Source of the DNA: Caenorhabditis elegans
Taxonomy: Eukaryota; Nematoda; Chromadorea; Rhabditida; Rhabditidae
Assembly (NCBI RefSeq): GCF_000002985.6
Contig: NC_003284.9
Coordinates: forward strand, 124,001-188,000
Reading direction: 5' to 3'
Length of the DNA: 64,000 bases
The position numbers and the translations under genes are program-made. This document shows positions 31,322 to 43,089 of the stretch, in pieces. A model generated the notes under the pieces. That model saw only the letters and a list, made by a program, of their open reading frames with translations. It did no database searches and was not told the DNA's origin. Within the stretch, counting starts at the first letter, position 1, and every line of letters starts with the position of its first letter.

Positions 31322-33389
31322 CAATGTTTCGATGGCTGTCTTGAGAACTTGAATGCGGACGGCAAGCGGATCCCAGATTTCGAGTTTGTTCATGTCAACC
31401 TGCAAAAAAAATGAGCATTTTTCGGTGCATTTTTATGCTTTATTTTCAATTTTCGAGAGTTTTTATGTTCAAATTCGAATTCCCCACTATTCAATTAGTC
31501 CATCTGTAAATTTTCAGCTCAAAATTCGAAAATTGCGTAAAATCGGGTGTTTCTGGGGTACTGTAGTCGGTGTTTGCGTACTTTTGGCGCTACCGTAACC
31601 CTCGAAAACTCAAAATTGAGCTAGAAACCTCTAGTTTTCGGGTAATGGGCTGGAATTTTGCAGGGAACTCGAATTTGAGCTCGAAAATTGGAAATAATCA
31701 TATTTTAACAGGTTTTTGCAAAGAAATCGGTTTTTAGCAGTTTTAAACCGAATTTTCCTAAATTTTTGATGTAAAAAGTGAGAAATCTGTCTTTTCCATC
31801 CATTTCCCGATTTTTTTCTTTTAGAAAATTGCATTTTCAAATTTTCGGGTTAAAATTCAAAATTTTTGTTCCGTTTTCTGAAAATTTGCTCATTTTTTTA
31901 GAGCTCCGAATAATTTCTGTGCATTTTTAATGCGAAATTCGAATTCCTCGCTGTTTTCTTAGTCTAAAACTCAATTTTTAGCTCAAAATTCGAAAATTGC
32001 GTAAAATCGGGTGTTTCGGGAGTACTGTAGTCGGTGTTTGCGTACTTTTGGCGCTACCGTAACCCTCAAAATTTCAAATTGGAGCTAGAAACCTCTAGTT
32101 TTCGGGTACTAGGCTGGAATTTTGCATGGAACTCGAATTTGAGCTCGAAAATCGGGAATTGTGCCAAATTTTATCGAAAAATACAAATTTTCGATTATTT
32201 TTATGGAGATTCCAGTGAAAAATCGCTTTTTCTTTCAATTCTTAGCCAACTTTTGCAATTTTCGGCTAGGAAACATTTGTTTAGCTGAAAATTTCGAATA
32301 TTCCAATAAAAAATCGCTATTTGCATCGATTTTTAGAGTTTTTACCCGGGATTTCAGATTTTCAGTCAATTTCGACAATTTTGTATTTTCCGACTGAAAT
32401 TTCGCGGGGAATTCGATTTTGAGCTCGAAATTTCGAAATTTCTGTCCGAAACTCCGAATTTGAGACATTTTAGATCGAAAATTCGAATTTTCCACGAAAT
32501 TTCATGAAATTTAACACCCATATCGACTAGATTCGGTTCAAAACTACAACTTCTGCAGTTTTTGGGTGCGCAGCGGTCACGTCGCGGCTCGACTTCTAAA
32601 TTTCGGTACTCGCAATGGTTTTTCTGCCATTTTTCATATCAAATTCGAATTCCTCGCCATTTTCTTAGTCTAAACCCAAATTTTCAGCTCGAAATTCGAA
32701 AATCGCGTAAAATCGGGTGTTTCGGGAGTACTGTAGTCGGTGTTTGCGTACTTTTGGCGCTACAGTAACCCTCGAAAACTCAAAATTGAGCTAGAAAGGC
32801 CTAGTTTTCGAGTTTCCGACTGAAATTTCGCGAGGAACCCGAATTTGATCGCGAAAATCGGAAATTGTGTCAAAATTCATCGAAAAATTCAAATTTCCCA
32901 TAAATTTCGACCATTTCGTTTAAAATTTGGGCAATTGCGATGGAATCGTAGGGGAAAAATAGATTTTTTCCTCAATTTTGAGCTAAATTTTCCGATTTTC
33001 GGCTGGAAAATTTAGTTTTCGATGTTTTTTCGCTGAAATTCTCAAATTTTCCACTAAAAATTCGATTTTCGATCAATTTTGCTCATTTTTAAGTCAATTT
33101 TCTCGAATTTCACGGAATTTTTCAGTTTTTGAGCCAATTTTCTCGAATTTCGCCAGCTGTACCAAGTCTCCAGTGGTTCCATCGACTCCAAAATCAATGT
33201 CCGCGGAATCACTTCGAGAGCCAATCCAATCGCCTTGTACGGCCATTTCTTGACTCCGTCCATTTTGGCTTCTTGCTGCTCAATTTCACGGCTCAGAGCC
33301 ATTTCAAGAGCTCCGCCACCTGGTACAATCTTCGGATTGATCATAATGTTACGGACGACGTGAAGAGAGTCTTGGAGGTTACGTTCGAC
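31322..33389 (-). pseudogene. cct-3: CCT-3 (TCP-1 gamma chaperonin) pseudogene, C-terminal part
   Basis: Exon 33389-33163 encodes the CCT gamma segment VERNLQDSLHVV..., VPGGGALEMALSREIEQQEA and LALEVIPRTL. It then jumps directly to FGVDGTTGDL, so about 38 residues normally between them (IQNCGGSTIR... part) are deleted and the frame is shifted at the join. Exon 31399-31322 continues with VDMNKLEIWDPLAVRIQVLK. The final exon (LLRIDDIVSG) and all N-terminal exons are absent. CCT-3 is a subunit of the cytosolic TRiC chaperonin that folds actin and tubulin. The intron between the two exons is 1.8 kb of dispersed repeats. Confidence 0.85.
31450..32830 (+). repeat. three direct copies of a dispersed intronic repeat
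   Basis: Blocks at about 31465-31660, 31935-32150 and 32635-32830 share GCGTAAAATCGGGTGTTTC, GTACTGTAGTCGGTGTTTGC and GCGCTACCGTAACCCTC. The TACTGTAG...TTTGCG core recurs in other introns here (35390, 35590, 43190-44040, 56580-57520). Confidence 0.8.
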
Positions 33390-33394
33390 CTGAA

Positions 33395-35065
33395 AAATGA
33401 AAAAAATTAAGGGATTTAGGAGGTTTTTGGGCTCTTTTCGGCTGAAAATTGAGTTTTTTTTCGTAAAAAACGGATTTTTTCGCCTTTTCTGCCCATTTTT
33501 CGACTTTAAAATTGAGTTTTTGATCGAAAAATCGGAAATTGTCGGATTTTTTGTTCAATATATGAAATTTTAGCTGATTTTTCCACTGGAAATCGGTATT
33601 TTTGGCAATTTTTCGACTTTAAAAACGCATTTTTAGAGGATTTTTTTGATTTTTCAGGTTTTTGGCTAGAAATTCGGGAATAAAAAAATTTTCGGAGATT
33701 TTTGACACGAAAAAGTGATTTTTAGGCCACAATTTGGCCTATTCATGCTTTTTTCGGCTGAAAATTGGGGGTTTTAGGGAGATTTTCGGCTAAAAATTGA
33801 GTTTTTCAAGTGAAAAATTGGGTTTTCTTTAAATTTCAGCTAAAAAACTCGCTGTTCAGCGAGAAAAATTGGTAAATTTCTAGATTTTTGGCGTTTTTTT
33901 CAGTGAAAAATCGAGAATTTTCGGATTTTTAGAGTCGAAAATTAGATTTTTAGGAAGATTTTGGGTGAAAAATTGAAAATTTTCGAGATTTTCCAGATTT
34001 TTAGCTGTAACTTTGGCTATTTTTGGGGGATTTCTAGTGAAAAATCAATAATTTTCAGACTTTTTTGGCTGAAAGTTGCATTTTTTGGCGAAAAATTGGG
34101 AATTTTCGTGCTTTTTCGACTTGAAAATGGGATTTTATCATTTTTTTACTCGAAGTTGGGCTATAAATCGCAGTTTTTAAGGCTAAAATTCAAAATTTTT
34201 TGGACTTTTTGGGCTGAAAATTGTATTTTTTTGGAATGTTTCGAGTGAAAATGGAGCATTTTTCCGTTCAAAATGTCAAATTTCAGCTATTTTTTGAACG
34301 GAAAATCGATTTTTTTCGCTGAAAAATCGAAATTTCCGTTGATTTTTGACCGAAAATGCGATTTTTACACAGAAATTGGGCATATTTCTGCATTTTTCGC
34401 CTAAAAATTGGGTTTTCCAGAGTTTTTCTGACTGAAAAATCGAGTTGAGTGAAAAAATGGGCTTTCCTCGGATTTTTATCAATTTTTCATCAAAAATCAT
34501 CGATTTCTACCATTTTTTAAATTAAATTTTCAAGTTTTCTGCATAATTTTTGGTTAGAATATCAATTTTTCGGCACTTTTTTCCACAAAAATTGAGCTTG
34601 AAAGTAGATTTCATGCTAAAAATCGATTTTCGAGCACTTTTCTAGTGAAAAAACTTCGAAAATACGCGTTTTTAGATAAAAAATTTCGATTTTTCACTCC
34701 AAAGCTCAATGTAGATCAATTTTTAGCGGGAAAATCGATTTTCGAGCACTTTATCCCGTTTTCCGGTCAAAAATTGAGCTTTCAGTCAATTTTTCACTCC
34801 AAAACTCGACTTAGATCAATTTTTCGCGGGAAAATCAGATTTTCAGTTAGAAATCGTCAATTTTCACTTTTTGTTCTAATATTATTAATTTTTCTAATAT
34901 TATTAATTACTAACACTAATATTATTATTTACTAACAATCACTGTAACATCAGAAATATTTTTGTGAATATTTCTGATGTTACAGTGATTTTTTAACGGA
35001 TTTTTCCAATTTTTGTCGAATTTTCACGTTTTTCATGAATTTTCAGCTAGAAATTGCAAATTTTC
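33395..35065. other. AT-rich low-complexity spacer
   Basis: Composed of short degenerate runs such as TTTTTCGGCTGAAAATTGAG. ORFs here have a biased F/K/S/I composition and look spurious. One perfect hairpin is annotated separately. Confidence 0.6.
34937..34990. repeat. perfect 24-bp stem hairpin
   Basis: AATCACTGTAACATCAGAAA... pairs over 24 bp without mismatch with its inverted copy around the loop TTTGTG. It could be a tiny foldback element or a small-RNA precursor; perfect pairing favours an element over a microRNA. Confidence 0.85.
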
Positions 35066-35071
35066 AGCTAC

Positions 35072-36921
35072 CTAACAATTTTGAGCAACCACCGGTTCAA
35101 AAAGAACGTCTGTCCATCCATTTGAGCCGACAAATTCGACTTTGTTCGTCCAGGATCTGCCATTAAAACGTGAATATTCGTATCGGAAATCCTCTCAGAG
35201 AGCTCTTTCGTAAAAAGAGCCGACGCCAGTTTCGAGTGCTTGTAAATCTCATATCCATCGAATTTTTTCCCGGCGTTTTCTGAGTTGAAATCCGCCAAAT
35301 AAAAATAAAATTAAAAATTGAAATTTCGTGTCGAAAATCCATTTTTACTCAAAAAATTTAGAAATTTGGCGATTTTTGGTTCCTGTAGCCTCGAATGTCC
35401 GCAAACACCCGGCTATAGTAACCCAAAACACCAGATTTTACGACAATTTGCACTAAAAGCCTTTTTTTTCAAAAAAAAACTAGTTTTCAGGTAAAAACAC
35501 TGAAATTTTCATGATTTTTACCTGAAAATCGAAAAATTGTGCTGTTTTCAGTGCAAAAAAGTCATTTTTCCGAGTTTTTGGGTTACTGTAGCTCCAAAAG
35601 TTCGCAAACACCAGGCTACAGTAACCCAATACTCCAGATTTCACGACAATTTGCACTAAAATTCAAAAAAACTGCGAGAAATTCAAAATTTTCGGTGGAA
35701 AATCAAGATTTTTCGTTTTTTTTCCGAAAGTTATTATTTTCGTAAAAAATCGGAAAGTATGGCATTTTCCGTAATTTTTCACTTCTTTCCATCAAAAATG
35801 ACCCAGAAATTCGAATTTTCCATCAAAATTCTCGTTTTTGTCATTTTTATCGAGAAAACTCGAAAAAAACCGATTTTCCCCAAAAAATAACCCAGAAAAT
35901 CGAATTTTTAGGTCAAAAACCGCGAAATTTTGAATTTTCAGGCCAAAAAATCGAGTTTTTACTTTATTTACAGCCCGTTCACTCTGCATCATCGCCCCAT
36001 TATGCACAATTCCATCAATTCGATCCAATTCGAATTTTCCTTTGGACAACTTTTGAACAAACGTTCGGATACTGTCAAAATCTTCCAAATCGCATTGACG
36101 GCAGTATACCTGGAAAAATTCAGGGATTTTTTGGGGGAAAAACACAAAATTCGGTGGTGAAAAATGCGATTTTTAGACATTTTTCTGGTAAATTTTTTGG
36201 GCGAAAAATTGAATTTTAATTGGTTTTTCCAGAAAAATCCGTTTTTCCAGCTCAAATCGATGAAAACTTCTGTTTTTCAGCTTCAAATTGCCATTTTGAT
36301 CGAGAAAATCGGCTGAAAATCACAATTTTTGGGTAAAAATTGAGTTTAATTCGGATTTTTTCCAGATTTTCACTCAAAGTTTCGTGAAAAATGGGATTTT
36401 TAGACATTTTTTCCAATAAAAATGACCCTTTTTGAGCGAAAAATCGATTTTTGAGCGAAAAAATCGATTTTTAGACATTTTTCGAGCCGAAAATGAATTT
36501 TAATCGGATTTTCCTGGAAAATCTGTTTTTTGACGTTTTTTAACTGAAAAGTCGTAAAATATTCAATTTTTCGGGTAAAAATTGAATTTAAGTCGATTTT
36601 TTGCCGGTTTCCACGCAAAATATAGTGAAAAACTTCATTTTTCAGCGAAATTAGCCGATTTAATGCCATTTTTCCGGGTAAAAATCGATTTTCACACAAA
36701 ATTTAGTGTAAAATTCAATTTTTCAGCTTATTTTCCTTCGAATCGTCTCGAATTCCAACCTGCTTGTTCCTGGTATTCAGGACCGGCAAGCCATAATGAC
36801 ACGTGCATTACGTTTTGCCAGTTCTTCTGCAGTCCCGATTCCTGACGTGGCGCCGGTTACGATGTACGTTTTTCCGGCAAGATCCTCGTGAAGATCGTAT
36901 TTGGTGCCTGATTGAGTTGAG
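35072..36921 (-). pseudogene. short-chain dehydrogenase (retinol-dehydrogenase-like), exons missing
   Basis: Three minus-strand exons are seen. 36921-36760 codes GKTYIVTGATSGIG, the NAD(P)-binding loop, followed by AEELAKRNARVIMACR. 36109-35972 codes CDLEDFDSIRTFV and IDGIVHNGA. 35279-35072 codes the catalytic YKHSK (YxxxK) and DPGRTKSNLS. The segment with the active-site Ser and the NN(Y/V)LG region between exons 2 and 3 is absent, two residues seem lost after GATSGIG, and exon 1 shifts frame after MACR with an early TGA. It was an NADP-dependent oxidoreductase of the RDH/DHRS type; this copy is not functional as read. Confidence 0.8.
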
Positions 36922-36990
36922 CTGGAAGGGGAAAAAGTGAAAATTTGGATGTTTTTAGTGGAAAAAATGCGAAAAAAGCTTGAAAATTGG

Positions 36991-37225
36991 GCTCGCAGCG
37001 CCCGAAAACGTGTAGTTTGTAGTGTTAGCAGCGCCCAAAACTTGTAGTTTGTAGTGTTAGCAGCGCCCAAATCTTGTAGTTTGTAGTGTTAGCAGCGCCA
37101 AAATCGTGTAGTTTGTAGTCTAAACAGCGCCCAAAATTGAATTAGCAGCGCCCAAAACTTGTAGATTGTAGTGTGAGCAGCGCCTAAATCTTGTAGTTTG
37201 TAGTTTAGCAGCGCCCAAAATTTTT
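36991..37225 (-). repeat. minisatellite, GCGCTGCTAACACTACAAAC unit (inverted)
   Basis: About five units of the same family as the large array at 40360-41530, here in reverse orientation (GCGCCCAAAACTTGTAGTTT). More copies lie at 38330-38455 and 60478-60530. Confidence 0.85.
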
Positions 37226-37235
37226 TATCACAAAA

Positions 37236-38055
37236 CCAGCCGCTGACCGCGCCTATGGCGCGGGCAACGACTGGCACCATTAAAAGTATTTGACACACAT
37301 ACACTTCCAGAATTTTCTCGATTTTTCTAGAAAGTTCTGGAACATTCGAGAATTTTTTCGAAATTTTCAGAAGATTCTAGATTTCCAGAATTTTAGAATT
37401 TTCAGAAAATTAAAATTCCCCGGCAAAATATTTTTTCAGAAAATTTAATTTTCCCTCCAAAATTTTTTCTCCGAAAATTTAAATTACCCGCCAAAATATT
37501 TTTCACAGAAAATTTAAATTTCCCGCCAAAATATTTTTCACATAAAATTTAAATTTCCCGCCAAAATTTTGGATCTTACCACGAAGGGTCTCACCACGAA
37601 GGGTCTCACCACGATGGGTCTCACCACGATGCGTCTCACCACGATGCGTCTCACCACGATGGGTCTCACCACGATGGGTCTCACCACGATGGGTCTCACC
37701 ACGATGGGTCTCGCCTTTAATTTTCCAGAAGGTTCTAGAACAATCCAGAATTTTTTCGAATTTTCCAGAAGGTTCTGGAACATTCTAGAATTTTCCAGAA
37801 ATTCCCAGAAGGTTCTGGAACATTTCAGAATTTTCCCGAAGTTTCTAATTTCCCTTCCAAAGACGGAAAGTCAATTTTTCCCAAACTACAGTAATCCTAT
37901 AGTACTCCTACAGTACTACTACAGTACCCCGACCATATCCCCCTACTAACCCCAAACTAATATCGCTCCAACAGCCGAAAACGCCTTGCCTTTGTAAGCT
38001 ATGACGTCACTTCTTAACAAACGGACACTATTTTTTTATATATAGGTAATGATGA
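37236..38055 (-). mobile_element. complete non-autonomous Helitron (820 bp)
   Basis: Read on the minus strand it starts A|TCATCATTACC at 38055 and ends with a GC hairpin (near 37244-37266) and CTGG|T at 37236, the classic 5'-TC / hairpin-CTRR-3' structure inserted between A and T. Inside are heat-shock-element-like repeats (37316-37350 and 37730-37850), inverted GCGGGAAA units (37400-37565) and a 15-bp GGGTCTCACCACGAT array (37575-37712). No Rep/helicase gene. The same ends bound 44591-46125. Confidence 0.85.
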
Positions 38056-38329
38056 TTAGTGTTTTTGCATGAAATTACATGTTTTTGATCTATTTTTCGA
38101 GTAAAAACTCAATTTTTTCACTGAAAATACGATTTTTTGCACAGAATTTTAATTTTTTGACCAATTTTCATCAGAATGAGCCTGGTTTTTGATAATTTCA
38201 CAGCAAATTTGAGGATTTTTTCGAAGATAAATTATCTATAAAATTATGATGACGTAGACTAGTGAAAACGCCATTTTTTGGCAGGTTTTTCGGGAAAAAT
38301 GCTGAGTTTTGAAGCATTTTTGACGAAAA

Positions 38330-38455
38330 AGCGCCCAAAACTTGTAGTTTGTAGTGTTAGCAGCGCCAAAATCGTGTAGTATGTAGTCTAAGCAGCGCCC
38401 AAAATTGAATTAGCAGCGCCCAAATCTTGTAGTTTGTAGTCTTAGCAGCGCCCAA
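38330..38455 (-). repeat. minisatellite units, GCGCTGCTAA family
   Basis: Three inverted units of the family at 40360-41530 lie between the Helitron and the p24 gene fragment. Confidence 0.8.
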
Positions 38456-38642
38456 CTTCAAATTGGTGAAATTTTGTTTTTTTTAAGTGAAAAATTCGAT
38501 AAAAAACTGATTTTCAGCTGTTGTCAGCCTAAAAAATCAGTTTTTCAGAGCATTTTCCACGATTTTCATCAATTTTCAGCCTAAAATCTTCATTTTCCAA
38601 GCTTTTTTCTCGATTTTCGTCCAATTTTCGCTCTTCTTCTAC

Positions 38643-39134
38643 CTGAGCGTAATCCTGAGCATGGTCTCCGGCCTGAATATCAAGATGAACACGAAGTTGG
38701 GCTCCGTTGAACCACGCAGTAGTGTTGGAATAGATACAAATGACGTGCTCTCCCGGAGTATTCGATGTGAAAGTGAAACGGCCTTCGGAGGTGTACAATT
38801 TCGAGAGAATAACCTGAAAAATCGGGGTCTTTGGGCTAAAAATTGAGAAATTTCTGCGAAAAACCTTGTCCTCTGGATCCTTAACCTCAACGTGCATTCC
38901 AATATTCGGATAATCTCCGTATCCCTTCGTATTTGGGTCGTATAATTGTACTTTGTAGTTTCCGGTCACCTAAAATATTGATTTTTTGTGATTTTTCCGA
39001 ATTTTTGAGCCTAGAAATACCATAGTCTCGTCTGGAATCTCCTCGATAAAGCATTTCTTCTCAGTTTCCGCAATATGGAAGTAGAGAGAATCGGCGTAGG
39101 TGGCCAAGCTAAGAAGTGCGATGAGAAGACGCAT
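38643..39134 (-). pseudogene. p24/TMED cargo receptor, N-terminal part only
   Basis: Exons 39134-39021, 38969-38865 and 38813-38643 encode a signal peptide ([16 protein letters not shown]), [20 protein letters not shown] and the GOLD domain ([40 protein letters not shown]). This matches the TMED4/TMED9 (p24 alpha) branch closely. The exons are in phase and undamaged. The C-terminal coiled coil, membrane span and ER/Golgi sorting tail are absent; beyond 38643 come A/T-rich DNA, minisatellite and a Helitron. p24 proteins cycle between ER and Golgi in COPI/COPII vesicles. As it stands it is a truncated gene, unless a distant last exon exists outside what I can recognise. Confidence 0.8.
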
Positions 39135-39239
39135 TTTCTGGAAAAAATCGGGGATTTTTGGAGGAATAGCTAGATAATTGAGGCAAAAACGACGAAAAGA
39201 GCAATTTTTAAGCTCAAAAATCTTGAAAAACACGGAAAA

Positions 39240-40355
39240 TCGAGGAAAATAGAGGTTAAAGCGTCAAATTTTGCTTTTATAGCGTTTTCTGCCGATTTTC
39301 TGCAATTCTCAAGCTAAATTCAAAAAAATAACACTTTCCGGCCCGAAAAATCTTAATTTTCACATTAAAAATCAAGAAAACCACTGAAAAACTAGGAAAA
39401 AAAAGATGTTAGAGCCAAATCTCGTTTTTTACCGTTTTCAGTCCATTTTCTGCGATTTTTACCGATTTTCAAGCATAAAACCAGCGAAATAGCACTTTCT
39501 GACCTCAGAAACCCAAATTTTCACTCAAAAATCCCGAAAAAACAATGAAAAACTATGAAAAATCGACTTTTTTCAACAAAAATCCGCCAAAATAAGTCCA
39601 CGTTGTACTGGGTCCGCAAACACCACACTTGACGACAATTTTCTGGTTTGTTGGGTTTTTAAGTGTCACTAGTGAAGAATTGGGTAAAAGCAGTGAGAAT
39701 TAGACGAAATTGAATAAAAAATTGTGAAAAATGAGTAAAACTTTGATATAATACAGAAAAAAATTTGGGAAAATTGGTTGAAATTGAGCCAGAAAACAGA
39801 AAAATCTAAAAATTAATTAAAATTCTTCAAAAATCCACATTTTTTGCTCGTTTTCTGCAGATTATCTGAAAAATACCGTTTTAAAGATTTTTCGAATCAA
39901 AACTCATCAAATTCCATCAATTTTCACCTTAAAATTCCCCAAATCGCAAGAAAACTCGCTCCATCGCTCACTTTTTTCATTTCCAAACAAATATTTGTGT
40001 ATTTCGCAATTTTCTATAAAGCTTATCATATTTCCAAGAACGTATTTGAGTCATTTTCAGTCGAAAACCGCTCAAAAATTGACGAAAAATGCCGATTTCG
40101 GAGCCAACTTGGGCAGAATTTCCGTTTTTCTTCAAATCCGCCGTCGTCGAACTGTTGCCGTACAAAAATCGGTGGGTTTTTGTAGATTTTAATGTTAAAA
40201 ATTGTCTAAATTGCAAAAATAGCGCCTAAAAGAAGGTCTTGCAGCGATTGCGCTGCAAAATTTTCGAAATTCCTTTTATTTTTGCTGAAATTACCTAGTT
40301 TCAGGCAATTTTTCTCTCAAAATCGTGTATAAAATCGAAAAAACCGCTCAAAATC
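39240..40355. other. AT-rich spacer, no gene seen
   Basis: Low-complexity A/T-rich sequence with one dispersed CGCAAACACC-type repeat near 39610. No coding exon with splice sites is recognisable. Confidence 0.5.
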
Positions 40356-40359
40356 GAAT

Positions 40360-41530
40360 TAGCAGCGCCAAAAATCCTCCCATAAAACTACAAACTACAA
40401 GTTTTTGGCGCTGCTAATTCAATTTTGGACGCTGCTTAGACTACAAACTACACAATTTTTGGGCGCTGCTAATTCAATTTTGGGCGCTGCAAAAGCTACA
40501 AACTACAACTTTTGGGCGCTGCTAAACTATAAACGACAAGTTTTGGGCGCTGCTAATTCAATTTTGGGCGCTGCTAACACTACAAACTACAAGTTTTTGG
40601 CGCTGCTAATTCAATTTTGGGCGCTGCTAACACTACAAACTACAAGTTTTTGGCGCTGCTAATTCAATTTTGGACGCTGCTTAGACTACAAACTACACAA
40701 TTTTCGGGCGCTACTAATTCAATTTTGGGCGCTGCTAACACTACGAACTACAAGTTTTGGGCGCTGCAAAAGCTACAAACTACAACTTTTGGGCGCTGCT
40801 AAACTATAAACGACAAGTTTTGGGCGCTGCTAATTCAATTTTGGGCGCTGCTAACACTACAAACTACAAGTTTTTGGCGCTGCTAATTCAATTTTGGGCG
40901 CTGCTAACACTACAAACTACAAGTTTTTGGCGCTGCTAATTCAATTTTGGACGCTGCTTAGACTACAAACTACACAATTTTCGGGCGCTACTAATTCAAT
41001 TTTGGGCGCTGCTAACACTACGAACTACAAGTTTTGGGCGCTGCTAAACTATAAACTACAAGTTTTGGGCGCTGCTAATTCAATTTTGGGCGCTGCTAAC
41101 ACTACAAACTACAACTTTTGGGCGCTGCTAAACTATAAACGACAAGTTTTGGGCGCTGCTAATTCAATTTTGGGCGCTGCAAAAGCTACAAACTACAACT
41201 TTTGGGCGCTGCTAAACTATAAACGACAAGTTTTGGGCGCTGCTAATTCAATTTTGGGCGCTGCTAACACTACAAACTACAAGTTTTTGGCGCTGCTAAT
41301 TCAATTTTGGGCGCTGCTAACACTACAAACTACAAGTTTTTGGCGCTGCTAATTCAATTTTGGACGCTGCTTAGACTACAAACTACACAATTTTTGGGCG
41401 CTGCTAATTCAATTTTGGGCGCTGCTAACACTACGAACTACAAGTTTTGGGCGCTGCTAAACTATAAACTACAAGTTTTGGGCGCTGCTAATTCAATTTT
41501 GGGCGCTGCTAACACTACAAACTACATGTT
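40360..41530 (+). repeat. 1.2-kb satellite array, TTTTGGGCGCTGCTAA units
   Basis: Alternating modules GGGCGCTGCTAATTCAATTT and GGCGCTGCTAACACTACAAA form higher-order blocks of 137-320 bp that repeat at least three times. Long ORFs through it come from the repeat having few stops. It lies between the p24 fragment and the terminal exon at 41621. Confidence 0.95.
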
Positions 41531-41620
41531 TTTAGAGCTAAAAAAACTCATTTTCAGTCCGATTTTCATGGTTTTTGTACCAAAATTTGAGTTTTAATAT
41601 AATTTTCTGAAATTTTTCAG

Positions 41621-41912
41621 CTGCTGCCTCCGAAAATGCTCAAAACCGAACCAATTTCTCGTCGATTCAACTCCAAATCACCTTCATGACGTGGCAATTC
41701 ATACCTGCGAGAATTACACAGTTTTCACGTATTCCGACTCGCCGGACACCGTCTTTACACTGAAATACCTCAAGAATATCGGCGAAAACGACCTGAAAAT
41801 CGAGTATTCCGAGTCTTCAGTGCTATTTGTGCCGGGAAAAAATCAGAAATTCATTTTTAAAACTTCAATCCACGTGGAAAATGTCGCCGCCGACGCTGAT
41901 AGGCCTATATAG
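41621..41912 (+). pseudogene. orphan terminal exon of an unidentified gene
   Basis: After a TTTTTCAG acceptor one frame is open for 97 codons to a TAG (NQFLVDSTPNHLHDVAIHTC ... HVENVAADADRPI). The composition is typical of a real beta-rich protein and has no low complexity. Upstream lies only the satellite array, so the earlier exons are missing or far away. I recognise no family. It converges on the minus-strand exon ending at 42010. Confidence 0.45.
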
Positions 41913-42009
41913 ACCATATGAGTAGATAAGTATGTATCTATATTAGTATTGTGGAAAATCGCTCAGAGCAAAATTTTGACATTCCTAGAATATTATAGCT
42001 GCTCTTAAG

Positions 42010-42144
42010 CTATTTTCCACTGGCAGTAATCGGTTCATCTCTTGGCGGAACATTAAATGTTGCAAGAATTCGATCGACATTCGGCTCAGCTTGACGATAT
42101 GTGAAATGGAATGACGAGCCATGAAGGTTTTTTCGGATGAAATT
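42010..42144 (-). pseudogene. orphan terminal exon of another unidentified gene
   Basis: A minus-strand exon with a TTTTTCAG acceptor and 44 codons (NFIRKNLHGSSFHFTYRQAE... PPRDEPITASGK) to a TAG. Directly upstream on its strand lies the inverted copy of chk-2 exon 1 and part of its intron, so its own upstream exons were replaced by the inverted duplication breakpoint. It is tail-to-tail with 41621-41912, 97 bp apart. Confidence 0.45.
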
Positions 42145-42208
42145 CTGAAAAATTTGAATTTTTCACTAAAATTTAAAGTTTTTAGGCAAAATTTTGGTGA
42201 TTTTTTAC

Positions 42209-42249
42209 TTTTCCGCCGAGCTCCGACGTCGTTTCGTTTCGCGAACCAT
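42209..42249 (-). pseudogene. duplicated chk-2 exon 1
   Basis: Codes MVRETKRRRSSAEK identically to chk-2 exon 1 at 58691-58731, followed by the same GTAAAAAA donor. No kinase exons follow on this strand. Confidence 0.85.
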
Positions 42250-42573
42250 TGAAATCGCTGAAAAAATGGAGAAAATTGCGAAAAAACGAAGAAAATTGCG
42301 AAAATTCGATTAAAAACAAATAAAACATAAATAAAATACGAAAATCGCGGCGAGACCCATCGATAATAAGTACTGCGCCTTTAAAAACTACCGTAGTTTT
42401 TTAATTAATTTTTGGAATGAAGTCATTTTTTCCGGGTTTTTAGCGTAAAAACCGGTTTAAAATGGATTTTTTGCATGAAATTTGTCGAAAATTTGAATTT
42501 TCTTCATATTTTTCTCGAAAAAATTGCTGAAAACCACCTAAAACCCCCGTTTTTTTTTCAGAATTTGGTGAAA

Positions 42574-42909
42574 ATGGACTACCCGGGCACTGGAGTCAAG
42601 CAACCGTAGGTCTCTATCGACTTAAATGGCTTCTACTCGTCGAATTTCGAGCAATTTGAGCACCCGGACCAGTCATCTAACGCGCCAAGTACGAAAAATC
42701 TGAATTTTTAGGCCAAAAAACTAGGAATTTCTGTAAAAAATCGATTTTTTTTTTGCAGATTCCGGCTTAATTTCAAGCCCGACTGGACGAATTTCAGCTC
42801 AGGCTTATCGTCGTACTAATGCTGGAGCCGCTGGAAAATTTATGGAGAATAGCGGATTTGGGTGGCTTTTGGAGGTCAATGAGGAGGACAGTGACCAGAT
42901 TCCACTGCT
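42574..42909 (+). pseudogene. YIPF4-like gene, left copy (exons 1-2 only)
   Basis: Exon 1 (42574-42688) begins MDYPGTGVKQP and then has TAG at 42607-42609 where the right copy has GAG (Glu). Exon 2 (42759-42909) is open and codes NSGFGWLLEVNEEDSDQIPL, which matches the N-terminal part of YIPF4 (human GYGWLLEV...PLLEELDIDL). The membrane-domain exons are absent from this copy. Yip1 family proteins are Golgi membrane proteins that bind Rab GTPases. Confidence 0.85.
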
Positions 42910-43089
42910 GTAAGTGCCAAAAATGATGGAAAATTGACTACAATCGAAGAAATTCTGAAGAAAACGGAGAAGAAGTCGAAAAATTTGAAAAAAACGACAA
43001 AAAACCCGTTTTTCCGAACTTTTTCCGATAAAAATGAAAAAAACCTCGAATTTTCCACTTTCCCGTTAATTTTTTGAATTCAAAACCTA

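Noticed and set aside
33420-40230. Many 60-100 codon ORFs rich in Phe, Lys, Ser and Ile
   Set aside because: They lie in A/T-rich low-complexity introns and spacers (GATTTTT, GAAAATT) and overlap on several frames; no family resemblance.
40405-41597. Series of ORFs beginning MGAANTTNYKF
   Set aside because: All are readings of the GGGCGCTGCTAA satellite; the repeated peptide follows the DNA period.
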